Source: Scatolibacter rhodanostii (lineage in GTDB: Bacteria > Bacillota > Clostridia > Oscillospirales > Acutalibacteraceae). Taken from it: 64,000 nucleotides of DNA. A program made the position numbers and the translations under genes. The notes below the pieces were generated by a model. It saw only the letters and a program-made list of their open reading frames with translations. It had not been told where the DNA came from and made no database searches. The stretch spans positions 948,120-1,012,119 of the forward strand of contig NZ_FZLO01000001.1 of assembly GCF_900197595.1 (NCBI RefSeq). The letters are read 5' to 3'. Positions 46,650-56,463 of the stretch are shown piece after piece; positions within the stretch are counted from its first letter, which is position 1, and each line of letters starts with the position of its first letter.

Positions 46650-46677
46650 CCATTGACAAGGTCGCTATATCGATAAT

Positions 46678-46718
46678 AAAAAGCGGACAAAAGAATTTTC
46701 CTTTTGCCCGCCTTTTTT
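46678..46718 (-). terminator. Terminator of fucI (bidirectional)
   Basis: AAAAAGCGG and CAAAAG on the left pair with CTTTTG and CCGCCTTTTT on the right with one bulged base, ending in T-runs on both strands. It lies at the 3' end of fucI on the minus strand and also faces the fucosidase operon. Confidence 0.8.
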
Positions 46719-46724
46719 ATACTA

Positions 46725-48509
46725 CTAACGATAAAGAGCTCCATAGGTTTTACATGCACTAAAATCAGCACTCATTAAATCATTTGTGCCGTAGGCAGCC
46801 CATGCATGCGGACGATATACTTTCTCGTCTGATACATTGTGCATGGCAACTGGAATTCTGAGCATAGAAGCCAGTGTAATAAGGTCGGCTCCTCTATGCC
46901 CGTAACACCAAGCACCATGATTGGCACCCCAATTAGCCATAACACTATATACATCTTTGAAAGCACCCTTGCCGGTAAGATTTGGAACAAACCATGTTGT
47001 TGGCCATGATGGGTCCGTTCTCTTATCCAGTTTATCATGACTTTCATCATCCAACATTCCCGTCCAGCCTTCTGCTATTTGCAAAACAGGGCCGAGACCA
47101 TCTACCAAATTTAGTCTTGCCATGGTGACAGGCATTTCACCTTCTGTTTTAAAGTGGCTGGAGAAACCGCCCCCTCTGAAATACTCATAATCAGCGCGGC
47201 ACCAATCGGTTGCTTTCAGGCAGGCGTCTATGTCTTTCTCTGACATCTCCCACCACGACTTCATACAGTTTTGCCCGTTTTCATCTTTTGCAGCCCCTGT
47301 TGCATCTAATGCAGTAGCCCCTGAGTTTAGCAGATGAATAAACCCATTTGCTAAAATACCTTCTGGTGCCTTGCCTGTTACACGCTTAACCGAATCTGGA
47401 CCCCAATATGTTCGCACATCACTAAATAAAGGTGCTTCACCCGTTAGAAGATTCAACAATAGCATTGTCACTCCGTTGAGAGTGTCATTCTCCGTTGCCA
47501 AAACAAGCGGTGCACGCTTACCATTCCAATCAAAGGTAGAACAAAGAATCGCTTCCATAAAGTCGCCGTTTGGCAGCCAATCTGTCCAGTTGCGCTGGCC
47601 TTGGAATCCACCGGCAATCGCATTTTTGCCAAGGCTTTCTTCATACCAACCAATTTCGGCCAACTTTGGGTTTCCTTGCATAATGTCACGCGTAACTAAA
47701 GCCATTTTTACGACAAATCCCCAGTCTTGATCAGCCGGAATCGTCTTTGATTTTTGAATGATTGCAGGCAACTTTTTACCCTCATTCTTATCAAAACCTT
47801 CTTTACAGTTGGCTCTTGTCCAAATAAGTGCCTTTTCATATTCATCATGATCATAGATTTCCAGATGAATACGACGCAACATTTCTGTCATGTCTACCCA
47901 TTCTGCACGCATACCTAAGTATTTTTGGAAGAAAGATAAATCACAATAAGAACCCATAATTCCCATTGAAACGCCGCCTAAGTTGCAATATCCTTTTCCT
48001 TTCATCCAACCAACAGCCACTGCTCCTCTTACAAAAGAAAGCAGCTTTGTTTTTACATCTTCCGGAACAGAAGTGTCACCTGCATCTTGCACATCTTCTC
48101 CATAAATAGCAAAAGCGGGTAAACCCCTTTGTGCATGCGCCGCCATGACGGCTGCCAAATATACGGCGCCGGGGCGCTCTGTTCCGTTAAATCCCCACAC
48201 CGCTTTTATGGTAAGCGGGTCAGTATCCATCGTTTCACTGCCATAACACCAACATGGTGTTACTGTCAGGGTAGCACAGACATTTTCCGAAGCAAACTGT
48301 TCGGCACAAAGCCCAGCTTCTTTAGGTCCGCCAATTGTTGAATGAGCTATCACACACTGCACAGGCGTGCCATCTGGATAACGAAGATTTTGTTCTATTA
48401 ACGCCGATGCTGTTTTGGCCATGGTCATAGTTTGATTCTCAAGACTTTCACGAACGCCTCCCCAGCGTCCGTCAATTGTTGGTCTAATTCCAATTTTGGG
48501 GTAACGCAT
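46725..48509 (-). CDS. fucI: L-fucose isomerase
   Basis: A 594-residue ketol isomerase of the usual FucI length that converts L-fucose to L-fuculose with a manganese ion. The start ([20 protein letters not shown]), [13 protein letters not shown] with a metal-binding Glu, and the C-terminal [18 protein letters not shown] with catalytic-type His are characteristic. It is convergent with the fucosidase operon rather than part of it. Upstream lies a 20-bp element present twice 80 bp apart, probably its control site. Confidence 0.95.
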   Translation of the reverse strand: MRYPKIGIRPTIDGRWGGVRESLENQTMTMAKTASALIEQNLRYPDGTPVQCVIAHSTIGGPKEAGLCAEQFASENVCATLTVTPCWCYGSETMDTDPLTIKAVWGFNGTERPGAVYLAAVMAAHAQRGLPAFAIYGEDVQDAGDTSVPEDVKTKLLSFVRGAVAVGWMKGKGYCNLGGVSMGIMGSYCDLSFFQKYLGMRAEWVDMTEMLRRIHLEIYDHDEYEKALIWTRANCKEGFDKNEGKKLPAIIQKSKTIPADQDWGFVVKMALVTRDIMQGNPKLAEIGWYEESLGKNAIAGGFQGQRNWTDWLPNGDFMEAILCSTFDWNGKRAPLVLATENDTLNGVTMLLLNLLTGEAPLFSDVRTYWGPDSVKRVTGKAPEGILANGFIHLLNSGATALDATGAAKDENGQNCMKSWWEMSEKDIDACLKATDWCRADYEYFRGGGFSSHFKTEGEMPVTMARLNLVDGLGPVLQIAEGWTGMLDDESHDKLDKRTDPSWPTTWFVPNLTGKGAFKDVYSVMANWGANHGAWCYGHRGADLITLASMLRIPVAMHNVSDEKVYRPHAWAAYGTNDLMSADFSACKTYGALYR

Positions 48510-48585
48510 TTTTCTTTCCTCCCTGATTCTCTTTTACATTTTAAATGTCTGCCATTTTTATTTTTAATTCTGATATATCAATAAA

Positions 48586-48694
48586 ATTATATCCTATTTG
48601 CCCTTGTTCTCTATGTGCAAATCGACTATAAAAAAATAAACAAACACTATAAATATATTAAAATTATTATATCATATTTACCCTTATAATTCAA
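48586..48694 (-). promoter_or_regulatory. fucI promoter region with a duplicated 20-bp element
   Basis: On the minus strand TTGAAT (48694-48689) and TATAAT (48671-48666) are 17 nt apart. The 20-bp block at 48666-48685 recurs at 48586-48605 with two differences; each copy contains an AAGGGYAAAT motif joined to a TATAAT box. The spacing is exactly 80 bp. The copy nearer the gene lacks a -35 box, so the repeat may be a regulator site rather than a second promoter. Confidence 0.55.
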
Positions 48695-48740
48695 AGATTT
48701 TCTACTGTTTTTCTAGGTTTTTTGTGGGTAAATTTGCATA

Positions 48741-48806
48741 AAAAAGCAGAGCCATTTATGGAAAATCTACTTGCCGTAGGTTTTCAAATGGGCTCTGCTT
48801 TTTTAT
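48741..48806 (-). terminator. Terminator of the ABC exporter operon
   Basis: A long stem: AAAAGCAGAGCC on the left pairs with GGCTCTGCTTTT on the right, and the inner part (CATTT/AAATG, GAAAA/TTTTC, CTAC/GTAG) continues with small bulges to a short loop. It lies just past the stop codon of the downstream exporter gene, with A- and T-runs at the ends. Confidence 0.8.
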
Positions 48807-48831
48807 TCTTTTTGTTGTTCAATAAATCACA

Positions 48832-50538
48832 TTAATTTGTCTGTATTTCCACCATGTGCCGATAGATTCCATTCTCGTTCATCAGCTCTTGGGGAGTGCC
48901 CTGCTCTGCTACAGTCCCCTCAGCAAGAACCACAATTTTATCTGCGCCTGCCACTGTTCGCATTCTATGCGCAATGACAAGAACTGTTTTATTTTGGATT
49001 AGCTGAGAAATAGCCGACTGAATCAGCGTTTCATTGTCTACATCTAACGAGGCCGTTGCTTCATCAAGTAATACAATCGGAGCATCTTTCAGTAGCGCAC
49101 GTGCAATAGAAATTCGCTGCCGTTCTCCGCCAGAAAGAGTAGCTCCATTTTCACCGATCATTGTTTGATAGCCATTGGCCAGTTCGGTTACAAAATCATC
49201 ACAGCGAGCTGCTTTCGCTGCAGCAACGACTTCTGCGTCAGTAGCATTGTGACGACCAATACGAATATTCTCCATGACAGTATTGTTAAACAAAGTGACA
49301 TCTTGAAAAACAATTGAATATTTTTCTAAGAGGACTTCTGGATCAACAACAGAAATATCTTGCCCTCCCAGCAAAATTTTTCCTTGATTGGCGTCCCAAA
49401 AGCGAGCCGCCAACCGAGAAACGGTAGTTTTACCTCCTCCAGAGGGACCAACTAATGCTGTAACTTCTCCTTGCTTCGCTGTAAAAGAAACATTTTTGAG
49501 AATAACATCTCCCGTATTATAAGAAAATCCTACATGTTCAAACGTGATGTCACAACCTTCGGGTTGGAACTTGGTAGTGCCTTCTTGAATAGGGTAATCT
49601 AAAATTTCGTTCATGCGTGAAACATAGGTCCGTGTAGAAATGACAGCTGCCAAATTTTGCAGCGCTGCTTGCATGGGGTCATACAGGCGCGATGCGACTA
49701 ACAAAAACATAAAGAAATCCAGTATGCTCAAAGTGCCATTTATTAATAAAATTGAGCCTACTAGAGCCACTGTTGCAATGCCAATTTTTAAAATCAACTG
49801 TGCTGTGCCAACAAATGCCGCTGTACCAAATTCTGAAATAACTGCACGTTTTTCCACATTTTTAATTTTGACATCAAGGGTTTTTAAATAATCAGCCTCA
49901 GCGTTATTTGACTGTAAATCACGAACGGCTTCTAGGCATTCTTGAATTCCATCAGCGCAAATCATCTTGGCTGCCATTTGCTTTTTACTCAATCTATCTT
50001 GTACTTTTGTGGATAAAATCACAATAGCAAAAGAAATAGGAAGCACCCACAGTGCCGCCAATGCCATTCTCCAGTTAAAAAAGAATAGGCTTATTGCAAT
50101 CAAAAAGGTTGAAATCATAGAACCAAATAACTGGGGAATATAATGAGAAAATGACTGCTCTAGAAAAGCGCTGTCTGCCATAATTGTACTTGTCAAATCG
50201 GCTAAATCTCTTTTTCCAAAAAAAGATAATGGGATTTTTCTTAATTTTTCAGCAAGTGTAATGCGCCGCACACCACTCTCTTTGTAAGTAGCAAAATAGG
50301 TTGCATTATATTCAAAATAAGTAGCCATAAAAATGAAAACAAGACAAATTAGCACACCCACAAAGTAGAAACTGAAATTTGGTGTTACTTGATTGATTAA
50401 ATCTTTTACAAAGCTATAAAGAAGTCCCACCGGAACCATTAGAGACATATTTGAGAACACGCACGCTACACAGGCTTTGACTAAATCTTTTGCTCCTTGC
50501 GGTGAAAGAGCAAAAGTTCTCTGAATTTTTTTTAGCAT
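48832..50538 (-). CDS. ABC exporter half-transporter (membrane domain fused to ATPase)
   Basis: A 568-residue half-transporter: six membrane spans (about residues 20-320) followed by an ATPase with GPSGGGKTTVSR (Walker A), LSGGERQRISIARAL and VLLDEATASLD (Walker B). It overlaps the end of the other half-transporter gene by 7 nt and forms a heterodimer with it. The pair with an AraC regulator resembles YbtPQ/IrtAB-type systems, which handle siderophores, but drug or peptide export is equally possible from sequence. Confidence 0.9.
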   Translation of the reverse strand: MLKKIQRTFALSPQGAKDLVKACVACVFSNMSLMVPVGLLYSFVKDLINQVTPNFSFYFVGVLICLVFIFMATYFEYNATYFATYKESGVRRITLAEKLRKIPLSFFGKRDLADLTSTIMADSAFLEQSFSHYIPQLFGSMISTFLIAISLFFFNWRMALAALWVLPISFAIVILSTKVQDRLSKKQMAAKMICADGIQECLEAVRDLQSNNAEADYLKTLDVKIKNVEKRAVISEFGTAAFVGTAQLILKIGIATVALVGSILLINGTLSILDFFMFLLVASRLYDPMQAALQNLAAVISTRTYVSRMNEILDYPIQEGTTKFQPEGCDITFEHVGFSYNTGDVILKNVSFTAKQGEVTALVGPSGGGKTTVSRLAARFWDANQGKILLGGQDISVVDPEVLLEKYSIVFQDVTLFNNTVMENIRIGRHNATDAEVVAAAKAARCDDFVTELANGYQTMIGENGATLSGGERQRISIARALLKDAPIVLLDEATASLDVDNETLIQSAISQLIQNKTVLVIAHRMRTVAGADKIVVLAEGTVAEQGTPQELMNENGIYRHMVEIQTN

Positions 50539-52310
50539 GGTGCCACCTCCTTTTCAACTTTCCATTGAACAGAGCTTTGATAATTATTCCACATATCCGT
50601 ATAGAGACCGCCAGAAGATAGTAATTCTGTATGGGGTCCCTTTTGAGCAATTTTGCCCTCTTTTAATACAAAGATTTCATCTGCATCTACTACTGTAGTA
50701 AGTCGGTGGGCAATCATAATGACTGTTTTTTGTTTAGCAAGCTCAGCAAATGCTGCCTGCACTTTTCTCTCGTTATCGGGATCAGCAAATGCGGTTGCCT
50801 CATCTAAAATAATAATTGGAGCATTTTTCAACATCACGCGGGCAATGGCAATCCGTTGCTGTTCACCACCAGAAAGAAACACTCCCTTTGTGCCGATAAC
50901 CGTATCGACACCGTTAGGCATTTTCTCAATAATATCTGTGCACTGTGCCGCTTTCAATGCCTGCCACACTTCTTCTTTAGAAGCAGTAGGTCTTGCCAAG
51001 CGAACATTTTCAAGAATTGACAGTTTTAGCAGTTTGCTGTCTTGATAGACAAAGGCAACCGTATTCATCAATTCTTCCTTTTCTATTTCTCGAATGTCGA
51101 CACCGCCAATTCGAATACTTCCTGCACCGATGTCAAAAGAGCGTGCAATTAATGCGGCAAGAGTAGATTTTCCGCCACCTGACGGGCCTACCAAAGCTAC
51201 ACTCTTCCCCTGTTCAATGTTCAGCGTAATTCCATCAATTGCCTGATGTTTTCCATCATAACTGAAATGTGCATTTTCAATCTTTATGGAAGTGCCTTTT
51301 GGGTGCATGGGGTGTTTAGATACTGATAATGGCTTCATTTCCAGTATCGTATCAATACGCTCGAGAGCATCGTTCACAATCATTGCGTTTTCACTGGAAA
51401 ACATAATTTTGGTTAGCGTAACCGAAATAACCGGCGTGATGATGATATAAAAAATAAGATTCAACAAGAAAGCATTGGTTACACCCTCTTGTGTAAAAAA
51501 CAAACCAGCAGCGATTAAAAAAGCAAACACGCTGTTTACGGCAGTTGTATAGAACACCATCGGCATACGCAAGCTTTTTGTATACTCAGTAACCCACTTG
51601 CCGTAGTTATCAATAGAACCCTTGAAGCGTTTGAACGAAAATACAGTTTGCCCAAATGTCTTGACAACAGGCACACCACGAACATACTCTACCGCCTCAT
51701 TAGACATATCATCTAAAGCATTTTGGTATTCTTTCATTTTCTCTTGCATCTTTTTGCCGGTCATCTTCATCATTACCATAAATCCAGCTATAATAGGCAG
51801 TAGACTTAACAGCCCTAATCGCCAATCAAAGAAAAACAGTAGAAATAAAAGACCTACCGGTGTAGCCATCGCTCCTGCTTTATCCGGCAGTTGATGTGCT
51901 AAATAAGTTTCAGTCGCTGCACTTGATTCATTGATAATTTTACGCATTTTTCCGCTGCCAAAACCATCCATAAATCCCATTGGCAATGTAACAATGTGAT
52001 GTACGGTTGCTGTTCTAATATTGGCTGCAATTCGAAATGCTGCTAAATGAGAACACATCAAGCCCATAATGTACACTAACAAAGAAAGTGCTGCAAAAAG
52101 CAGTGCCATCCATCCGTTTCGAGGAAGGTTTTGTGCTGCAGAAAAGTCAGGCGCATAATCCAAAACCTCTTTAATGATTTTCCAAATATACAAGAAAGGC
52201 ACCAATGCAATAAAAGCACTGATTGCTGACAAAACCCATGAAGCAATTGTCAGGTAACGAAACTTTCCGGCATATTCTAATAGCCGTGATAGATTCGATT
52301 TTTTTTTCAT
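50532..52310 (-). CDS. ABC exporter half-transporter (membrane domain fused to ATPase)
   Basis: A 592-residue partner half-transporter with N-terminal spans (from about residue 17), GPSGGGKSTLAALIARSF (Walker A), LSGGEQQRIAIARVM and IIILDEATAFADPDNE (Walker B with one change from the usual TASLD form). I use the ATG at 52310, with AAGGAGG about 8 nt upstream; the longer frame to 52358 is not needed. It lies 280 nt downstream of the AraC-type regulator gene on the same strand. Confidence 0.9.
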   Translation of the reverse strand: MKKKSNLSRLLEYAGKFRYLTIASWVLSAISAFIALVPFLYIWKIIKEVLDYAPDFSAAQNLPRNGWMALLFAALSLLVYIMGLMCSHLAAFRIAANIRTATVHHIVTLPMGFMDGFGSGKMRKIINESSAATETYLAHQLPDKAGAMATPVGLLFLLFFFDWRLGLLSLLPIIAGFMVMMKMTGKKMQEKMKEYQNALDDMSNEAVEYVRGVPVVKTFGQTVFSFKRFKGSIDNYGKWVTEYTKSLRMPMVFYTTAVNSVFAFLIAAGLFFTQEGVTNAFLLNLIFYIIITPVISVTLTKIMFSSENAMIVNDALERIDTILEMKPLSVSKHPMHPKGTSIKIENAHFSYDGKHQAIDGITLNIEQGKSVALVGPSGGGKSTLAALIARSFDIGAGSIRIGGVDIREIEKEELMNTVAFVYQDSKLLKLSILENVRLARPTASKEEVWQALKAAQCTDIIEKMPNGVDTVIGTKGVFLSGGEQQRIAIARVMLKNAPIIILDEATAFADPDNERKVQAAFAELAKQKTVIMIAHRLTTVVDADEIFVLKEGKIAQKGPHTELLSSGGLYTDMWNNYQSSVQWKVEKEVAPC

Positions 52311-52590
52311 TTGTCTATCCTCCTTAAATTCCCTATACGCTGTAGCTGCTGAAACCACTTATCTATTCCTCAAGATATACCTTTGCAAAATAAAACACCT
52401 TTTTCTCGCTTAATCGCGATAGAGGGGTGATTTTATACCCACAATATTCTCTGTACTAGAGTGAGATTGCATTTTTATATTCTTGAAAAAAGTTAGCCAT
52501 GGCTTACTATTGATTTGTTTTTAAGCGCCCTTACAGGCGCTCCCCTACAAAACATTTTTATTTTACCAGTTTGTATTTTTTCCGTCTACT
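52311..52590. other. Intergenic between AraC regulator and ABC exporter genes
   Basis: About 280 bp that should hold the exporter promoter. A small hairpin with arms AGCGCC and GGCGCT (near 52527-52544) may end the regulator transcript; it lacks a convincing T-run. Nothing else is seen. Confidence 0.4.
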
Positions 52591-53583
52591 CTAAAAAGCT
52601 TTGCTCTGCTCCATTTGGTCATGTTCTTTCTCATTTCTTCGATATTCTGTCGGCAGTTGCCCTATTACTGTTTTGAATGCAGAAGAAAATTTGCTGGCGT
52701 TATCATAACCAACTTGACCCGCTATTGATAACACCGTTTCATCTGTTTGAACAAGCAGAACCGCGGCCTTTTGCATACGAATATTGCGCAGATAAGCATA
52801 AATGCCAATGTCATATATGCCGTGAAAGCATTTTTTCATAGAGGTAAGCGGAATGGCAAATTGAGCTGACAAATCACATAGCGTAATATGTTCCTGCCAG
52901 TTCACATCTACATATTCTTTAATGGCTCTTACTTTTTGCTCTTGCAATTTTGAATATCTCTTTTTGACACTGGTTGCTGAATCAATATCCATACCACACA
53001 AAAAAAAGAGAATCTCTAATACTTTAATTTTATAATAACCCAGTCGCATATCGTCTGAAATAGAATATAGCTCAGAAAAAATGTGTTCAAAACTCGGTAT
53101 ATTTCGCATGATAATACAGCTGTCACTGCTTTTCAAAACTTTCCACAATTTTTCAAAATCAATGTAGACGTCATCTAAAATACAAGAAAGACACTTTGGT
53201 GCTTCATCCATATTAATTTCAATGCTAGTGCCATAATAATACCCTAAAGGAAAACAAGAAGAATGACAACTGCCATCTTTTATATTGACAGAAAGATCGC
53301 CTTTGGTCAGGTAGAGGTGTTCATCACTATCAAGCAGCAGCTCAATTTGTCCTTCGCGGCAATGATTAACTTCAATAAAATTACTCATCGGCATTACATT
53401 TTCGCCGCAAGCGTTCATACGCATATCGTTATAAATCAAGCGAATACCAGGAAAAACTTCATAAGCTGTCATGATTCCTTCACCCACTTCATCGGATAAT
53501 CTATATTGCGTATAAACCTCTGTTTTTTTTAAGATTTGCACGTTGTCTCCGTATAGCTTTCTTTCTTTATCTGTCAATGCCAT
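52591..53583 (-). CDS. AraC-family regulator, likely controlling the ABC exporter
   Basis: A 330-residue regulator. The C-terminal 100 residues form the double helix-turn-helix (ITLCDLSAQFAIPLTSMKKC and ETVLSIAGQVGYDNASKFSS), ending in GQLPTEYRR. The N-terminal sensor domain (about 40-190) is of the type found in YbtA/PchR-like regulators of iron-uptake genes. I use the ATG at 53583, 6 nt after GGGAG; earlier in-frame ATGs lack a good site. Effector unknown. Confidence 0.87.
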   Translation of the reverse strand: MALTDKERKLYGDNVQILKKTEVYTQYRLSDEVGEGIMTAYEVFPGIRLIYNDMRMNACGENVMPMSNFIEVNHCREGQIELLLDSDEHLYLTKGDLSVNIKDGSCHSSCFPLGYYYGTSIEINMDEAPKCLSCILDDVYIDFEKLWKVLKSSDSCIIMRNIPSFEHIFSELYSISDDMRLGYYKIKVLEILFFLCGMDIDSATSVKKRYSKLQEQKVRAIKEYVDVNWQEHITLCDLSAQFAIPLTSMKKCFHGIYDIGIYAYLRNIRMQKAAVLLVQTDETVLSIAGQVGYDNASKFSSAFKTVIGQLPTEYRRNEKEHDQMEQSKAF

Positions 53584-53918
53584 CTGCTTCTCCCTGTTTA
53601 TTTCATTCAAACACTGCCTCATGTATGCTTTCCGCCTATTGTTTCTCCGCTTATTTTTAATTAGCAACAGCTAACCCAAGGCTTTAAAATACGCCTTCCA
53701 CACTATTTTGCCGCTTATAGCAGGAAGGTCTTTCTTACCTAGCATTCATTCTTCGCAATTTCAAACTTATTTAAACCTATTATAACGTATGAAATGCCAT
53801 AAAGCTATTAGTAATTTAGCCTTATATCGCTTTGCTCTTCAACAAAATTTGAGAATTCCATCTTAAGTACTTGACTCACCTCTTGGGTGTTGGTGTATTC
53901 TTGTATAGAGGTGATGAT
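53584..53918. other. Intergenic with divergent promoters
   Basis: AT-rich stretch between the AraC regulator and the broken MerR gene. The only strong signal is the MerR-type promoter at 53871-53901; no further gene is supported. Confidence 0.4.
53871..53901 (+). promoter_or_regulatory. MerR-type promoter with a 19-bp spacer
   Basis: TTGACT (53871-53876) and TATTCT (53896-53901) are 19 bp apart, the stretched spacing that MerR-family activators correct. The spacer holds the short inverted motif CACC(TC)TTGGGTG. It directly precedes the MerR-type pseudogene, so it was self-regulated. Confidence 0.6.
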
Positions 53919-54802
53919 ATGCTAGTTCATGAAGTGAGCAAAATAACGGGTCTAACAAAAAAAGCAATTGAATATTATACGCAAAAAGGTCTGCTTACCC
54001 CTCCTATTTTAGAAAATGGGTATAGAAACTTTAGCTCCGATGATGTAGAAAAATTGAATAAAATTTCTGTCTTGAGAAAGCTTGATGCTACTATCCAAGA
54101 ATTCACGATATTTTAAAGGACAGCACAGGAGAATATCTGCGCAAATTTTCTGTAACGAAAGAATTACTATTCCAAAAACAGCAACTGAAACGAGATATTC
54201 TTTACCAATTAAGTACAGGCACCAGTTACCGTGATGTTGCCAACCATCTGCAATCCATCGATAATCATGCCACCATAACTGAAAAAATACTCGAAGTTTT
54301 CCCAGGGCATTACGGCAGATTTATTTGTCTGCATTTTGCCCGATTTCTAAATGAACCCATTGTTACGGATATATAAAAAAATGCATATCTAAAAATCATA
54401 GAATTTTTAGATAACACCCCTTCTCCAGACATTCCTAAAAGTTTACAGGAGTATCTGTTAGAAAACACCCAAGATATAGGAACCGTACAAATGATGGATG
54501 TCATGATAGCGACAAAAGAATCCCTTGACAATATTGACGGCTTTTTAAAAGATAAAAAAGATGTTATTGAACAGTATTTGGCAATTCGACAATTAGAAGA
54601 ATTCAAAAGCTCTCCCTTCGTTCAGATTCAATTATTGCTAAGAGAATTCAACAACAATAGCGGCTACCATGATATATTTATCCCTGCTTTGAAAGAATTA
54701 AATTCATCCTATGCCGACTATCACAAACAGCTCGAAATAGCAAACCAAAAATTGATTAGCGAATATCCTGATATAGAAAAAATATTGGGTTTAACAAAAT
54801 AA
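53919..54802 (+). pseudogene. MerR-family regulator gene, broken by a frameshift and a nonsense codon
   Basis: From ATG 53919 (GAGGTGAT just upstream) the N-terminal MerR winged helix is intact: VHEVSKITGLTKKAIEYYTQ and NFSSDDVEKLNKIS. At about 54099 (CAAGAATTC) one base is missing: restoring it gives EIHDILKDSTGEYLRKFSV, which runs on in frame until TAA at 54374-54376, where NAYLKIIEFLDN follows at once. The frame then stays open to 54802. So two lesions separate three pieces of a roughly 290-residue regulator. Both are single-base changes, so inactivation looks recent, or one could be a sequencing error. Confidence 0.85.
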
Positions 54803-55003
54803 ATCGCATCAGTCCTCAATAGTAGAAATTCATTTGTGATATTACAAGCTATCGTTGTAGAATCCATGCCATAATCTTCTCCCACAAAAGATTTTTTAAT
54901 ATCTATTAAGAATTAAAATTAATTTGACAAATGATAGCATTAAATGTCGGGCACGATGACATGAAAACTGATACACTATGATTACAGCAGGAGGTTATCG
55001 ATT

Positions 55004-55861
55004 GTGGGATGGATTGAGAGCATTGGAGAGGCAATTCAATATATTGAAGAAAATATAACAGGAGAATTGAAAATAGAGGAAGTATCCAAACGGGCATTGG
55101 TTTCTCCATTTTATTTTCAAAAAGGATTCTCGATGTTATGTGGTTTTACGGTTGGTGAATACATTAGACAACGCAGACTCACCCTTGCCGGCAGTGATCT
55201 TGTTTCTAGTGATGAAAAAATCATTGATATTGCTCTGAAATATGGATATGACTCACCTGATAGCTTTACAAAAGCTTTCACACGATTTCACAGCTTTACC
55301 CCTACCGCTGTTCGAAAAGACGGCGCTATGATTAAATCATTGGCTCCCTTAAAAATTAAATTTTCATTGGAAGGCGGTTATATCATGGATTACAAAATAG
55401 TAGAAAAAGACTCCTTTACCGTTATGGGCAGCTCTAAGATGTTCAAATACGACAATTCATTTCAAGAAATACCTAAATTTTGGGCAGAACACTATCAAAC
55501 CGGAAAAGGCCAATTTGTAAACGGTGTTTACGGTGTTTGTATTGACGAAACCAGAAGCTCAGATGAATTTGAATATTTGATTGCCGACGATTATGTTCCT
55601 TATAAAGACATTCCCGCAGGTTTTGTCACAAAGGTGATTCCTAAACATACGTGGGCAGTTTTTCCTTGTAAAGGAGCTATGCCAAAAGCTCTACAAGACG
55701 TAAACCAAAAAATCTTCTCAGAATGGCTCCCTAACTGCAAACAATATGCCATTGCTGCTGGTTATAACATCGAGTTATACAGTAATCCTATTGATTTCCC
55801 GAACGGCAACCAAGATGAAAATTACTATAGCGAAATTTGGATTCCGGTGAAGAAGAAATAA
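55004..55861 (+). CDS. AraC-type regulator with GyrI-like effector domain
   Basis: A 285-residue protein in the SoxS/Rob style: an N-terminal AraC double helix-turn-helix (about 1-105; LKIEEVSKRALVSPFYFQKG and IIDIALKYGYDSPDSFTKAF) joined to a C-terminal GyrI-like small-molecule-binding domain (about 125-285). Such proteins sense drugs or toxic small molecules. The start is GTG at 55004, 9 nt after GGAGG. It follows the broken MerR gene, also of a drug-sensing family type, and may have its own promoter. Confidence 0.88.
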   Translation: MGWIESIGEAIQYIEENITGELKIEEVSKRALVSPFYFQKGFSMLCGFTVGEYIRQRRLTLAGSDLVSSDEKIIDIALKYGYDSPDSFTKAFTRFHSFTPTAVRKDGAMIKSLAPLKIKFSLEGGYIMDYKIVEKDSFTVMGSSKMFKYDNSFQEIPKFWAEHYQTGKGQFVNGVYGVCIDETRSSDEFEYLIADDYVPYKDIPAGFVTKVIPKHTWAVFPCKGAMPKALQDVNQKIFSEWLPNCKQYAIAAGYNIELYSNPIDFPNGNQDENYYSEIWIPVKKK

Positions 55862-55872
55862 CTTGCCTCAAA

Positions 55873-55910
55873 AAAAGAGAGATGGTTTCAATAAACCATT
55901 TCTCTTTTAA
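55873..55910 (+). terminator. Terminator of the AraC/GyrI-like gene
   Basis: AAAAGAGAGATGGTTT (55873-55888) pairs with AAACCATTTCTCTTTT (55893-55908) through one G-U pair around a 4-nt loop. It starts 12 nt after the stop codon. Confidence 0.85.
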
Positions 55911-56114
55911 ATTAAAATAAAGAATTTATCTACAGGGGTTCAGTGTATAATCTTTTAAATCAAATGGATTATCCTCTTATTTTTACCTTGATTTTTGCCT
56001 GTTACTCTATCATTATGCCAGACCCATCATCTCTTTCTACAAAGATTGCAGAAAAATGTATTTTTACTCTTGATTTTAACAGAAGAATATGGTAAACTAT
56101 TTTAGTCGTAATTA
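55911..56114. other. Intergenic before tRNA-Leu
   Basis: About 200 bp without a gene. It must contain the tRNA promoter; I see TTGATT about 60 bp upstream of the tRNA but no clean pair of boxes. Confidence 0.3.
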
Positions 56115-56201
56115 GCTGGTGTGGCGGAACTGGCAGACGCCCAGGACTTAAAATCCTGTGATGGCAACATCGTACCGGTTCAAGTCCGGTCACCAGCACC
56201 A
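56115..56201 (+). tRNA. tRNA-Leu (anticodon UAA), CCA encoded
   Basis: A full type II cloverleaf: acceptor arm GCTGGTG pairs with CACCAGC, the anticodon stem CAGGA/TCCTG encloses the loop CTTAAAA with anticodon TAA, a long variable arm (TGATGGCAACATCG) follows, and the T-arm CCGGTTCAAGTCCGG is standard. The A discriminator and CCA are encoded. Length 87 nt. It reads UUA codons. A mobile-element remnant with serine recombinases lies just downstream. Confidence 0.96.
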
Positions 56202-56239
56202 TAACATCACGTCAACGATGATATAATCACAGACGTGGA

Positions 56240-56269
56240 AGAAACTCCTCTATTAGAGGGGTTTCTTTG
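56240..56269 (+). terminator. Terminator of tRNA-Leu
   Basis: AGAAACTCCTCT pairs with AGAGGGGTTTCT (one G-U pair) around a 3-nt loop at 56240-56266, followed by TT. It lies 38 nt after the tRNA. Confidence 0.8.
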
Positions 56270-56273
56270 CGTT

Positions 56274-56400
56274 TGGGTGCAAATTGCTGGGGCTATCATT
56301 AGAAAATGGACAAACTTGGTAAATCCGAGGGACAAATAGTCGCAGGATTGAGATGCACCCATGTCCGTAAAAGCACACGATTCCTGACAAGCTGGGTGCA
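56274..56400. repeat. Three copies of TGGGTGCA between tRNA and recombinase genes
   Basis: TGGGTGCA occurs at 56274-56281 and 56393-56400 and inverted at 56354-56361. The stretch holds no gene. Short repeats beside a large serine recombinase gene may mark its attachment site. Confidence 0.4.
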
Positions 56401-56418
56401 TTTTAGAAATAGACAAGC

Positions 56419-56442
56419 AAAAACCACCTTTTCACAGGTGGC
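56419..56442 (-). terminator. Terminator of the serine recombinase operon
   Basis: On the minus strand CCACCT pairs with AGGTGG around a small loop, followed by TTTTTG. It lies about 20 nt after the stop codon of the downstream recombinase. Confidence 0.7.
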
Positions 56443-56463
56443 TTTTCTGTATCTGTGTGCTTT

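Noticed and set aside
54491..54802. 103-codon open frame as an independent gene
   Set aside because: It is the C-terminal piece of the broken MerR gene, in the same frame as the part before the TAA at 54374.
56115..56201. tRNA-Leu as the attachment site of the element
   Set aside because: I found no second copy of the tRNA 3' end in the window, and large serine recombinases usually do not use tRNA genes.
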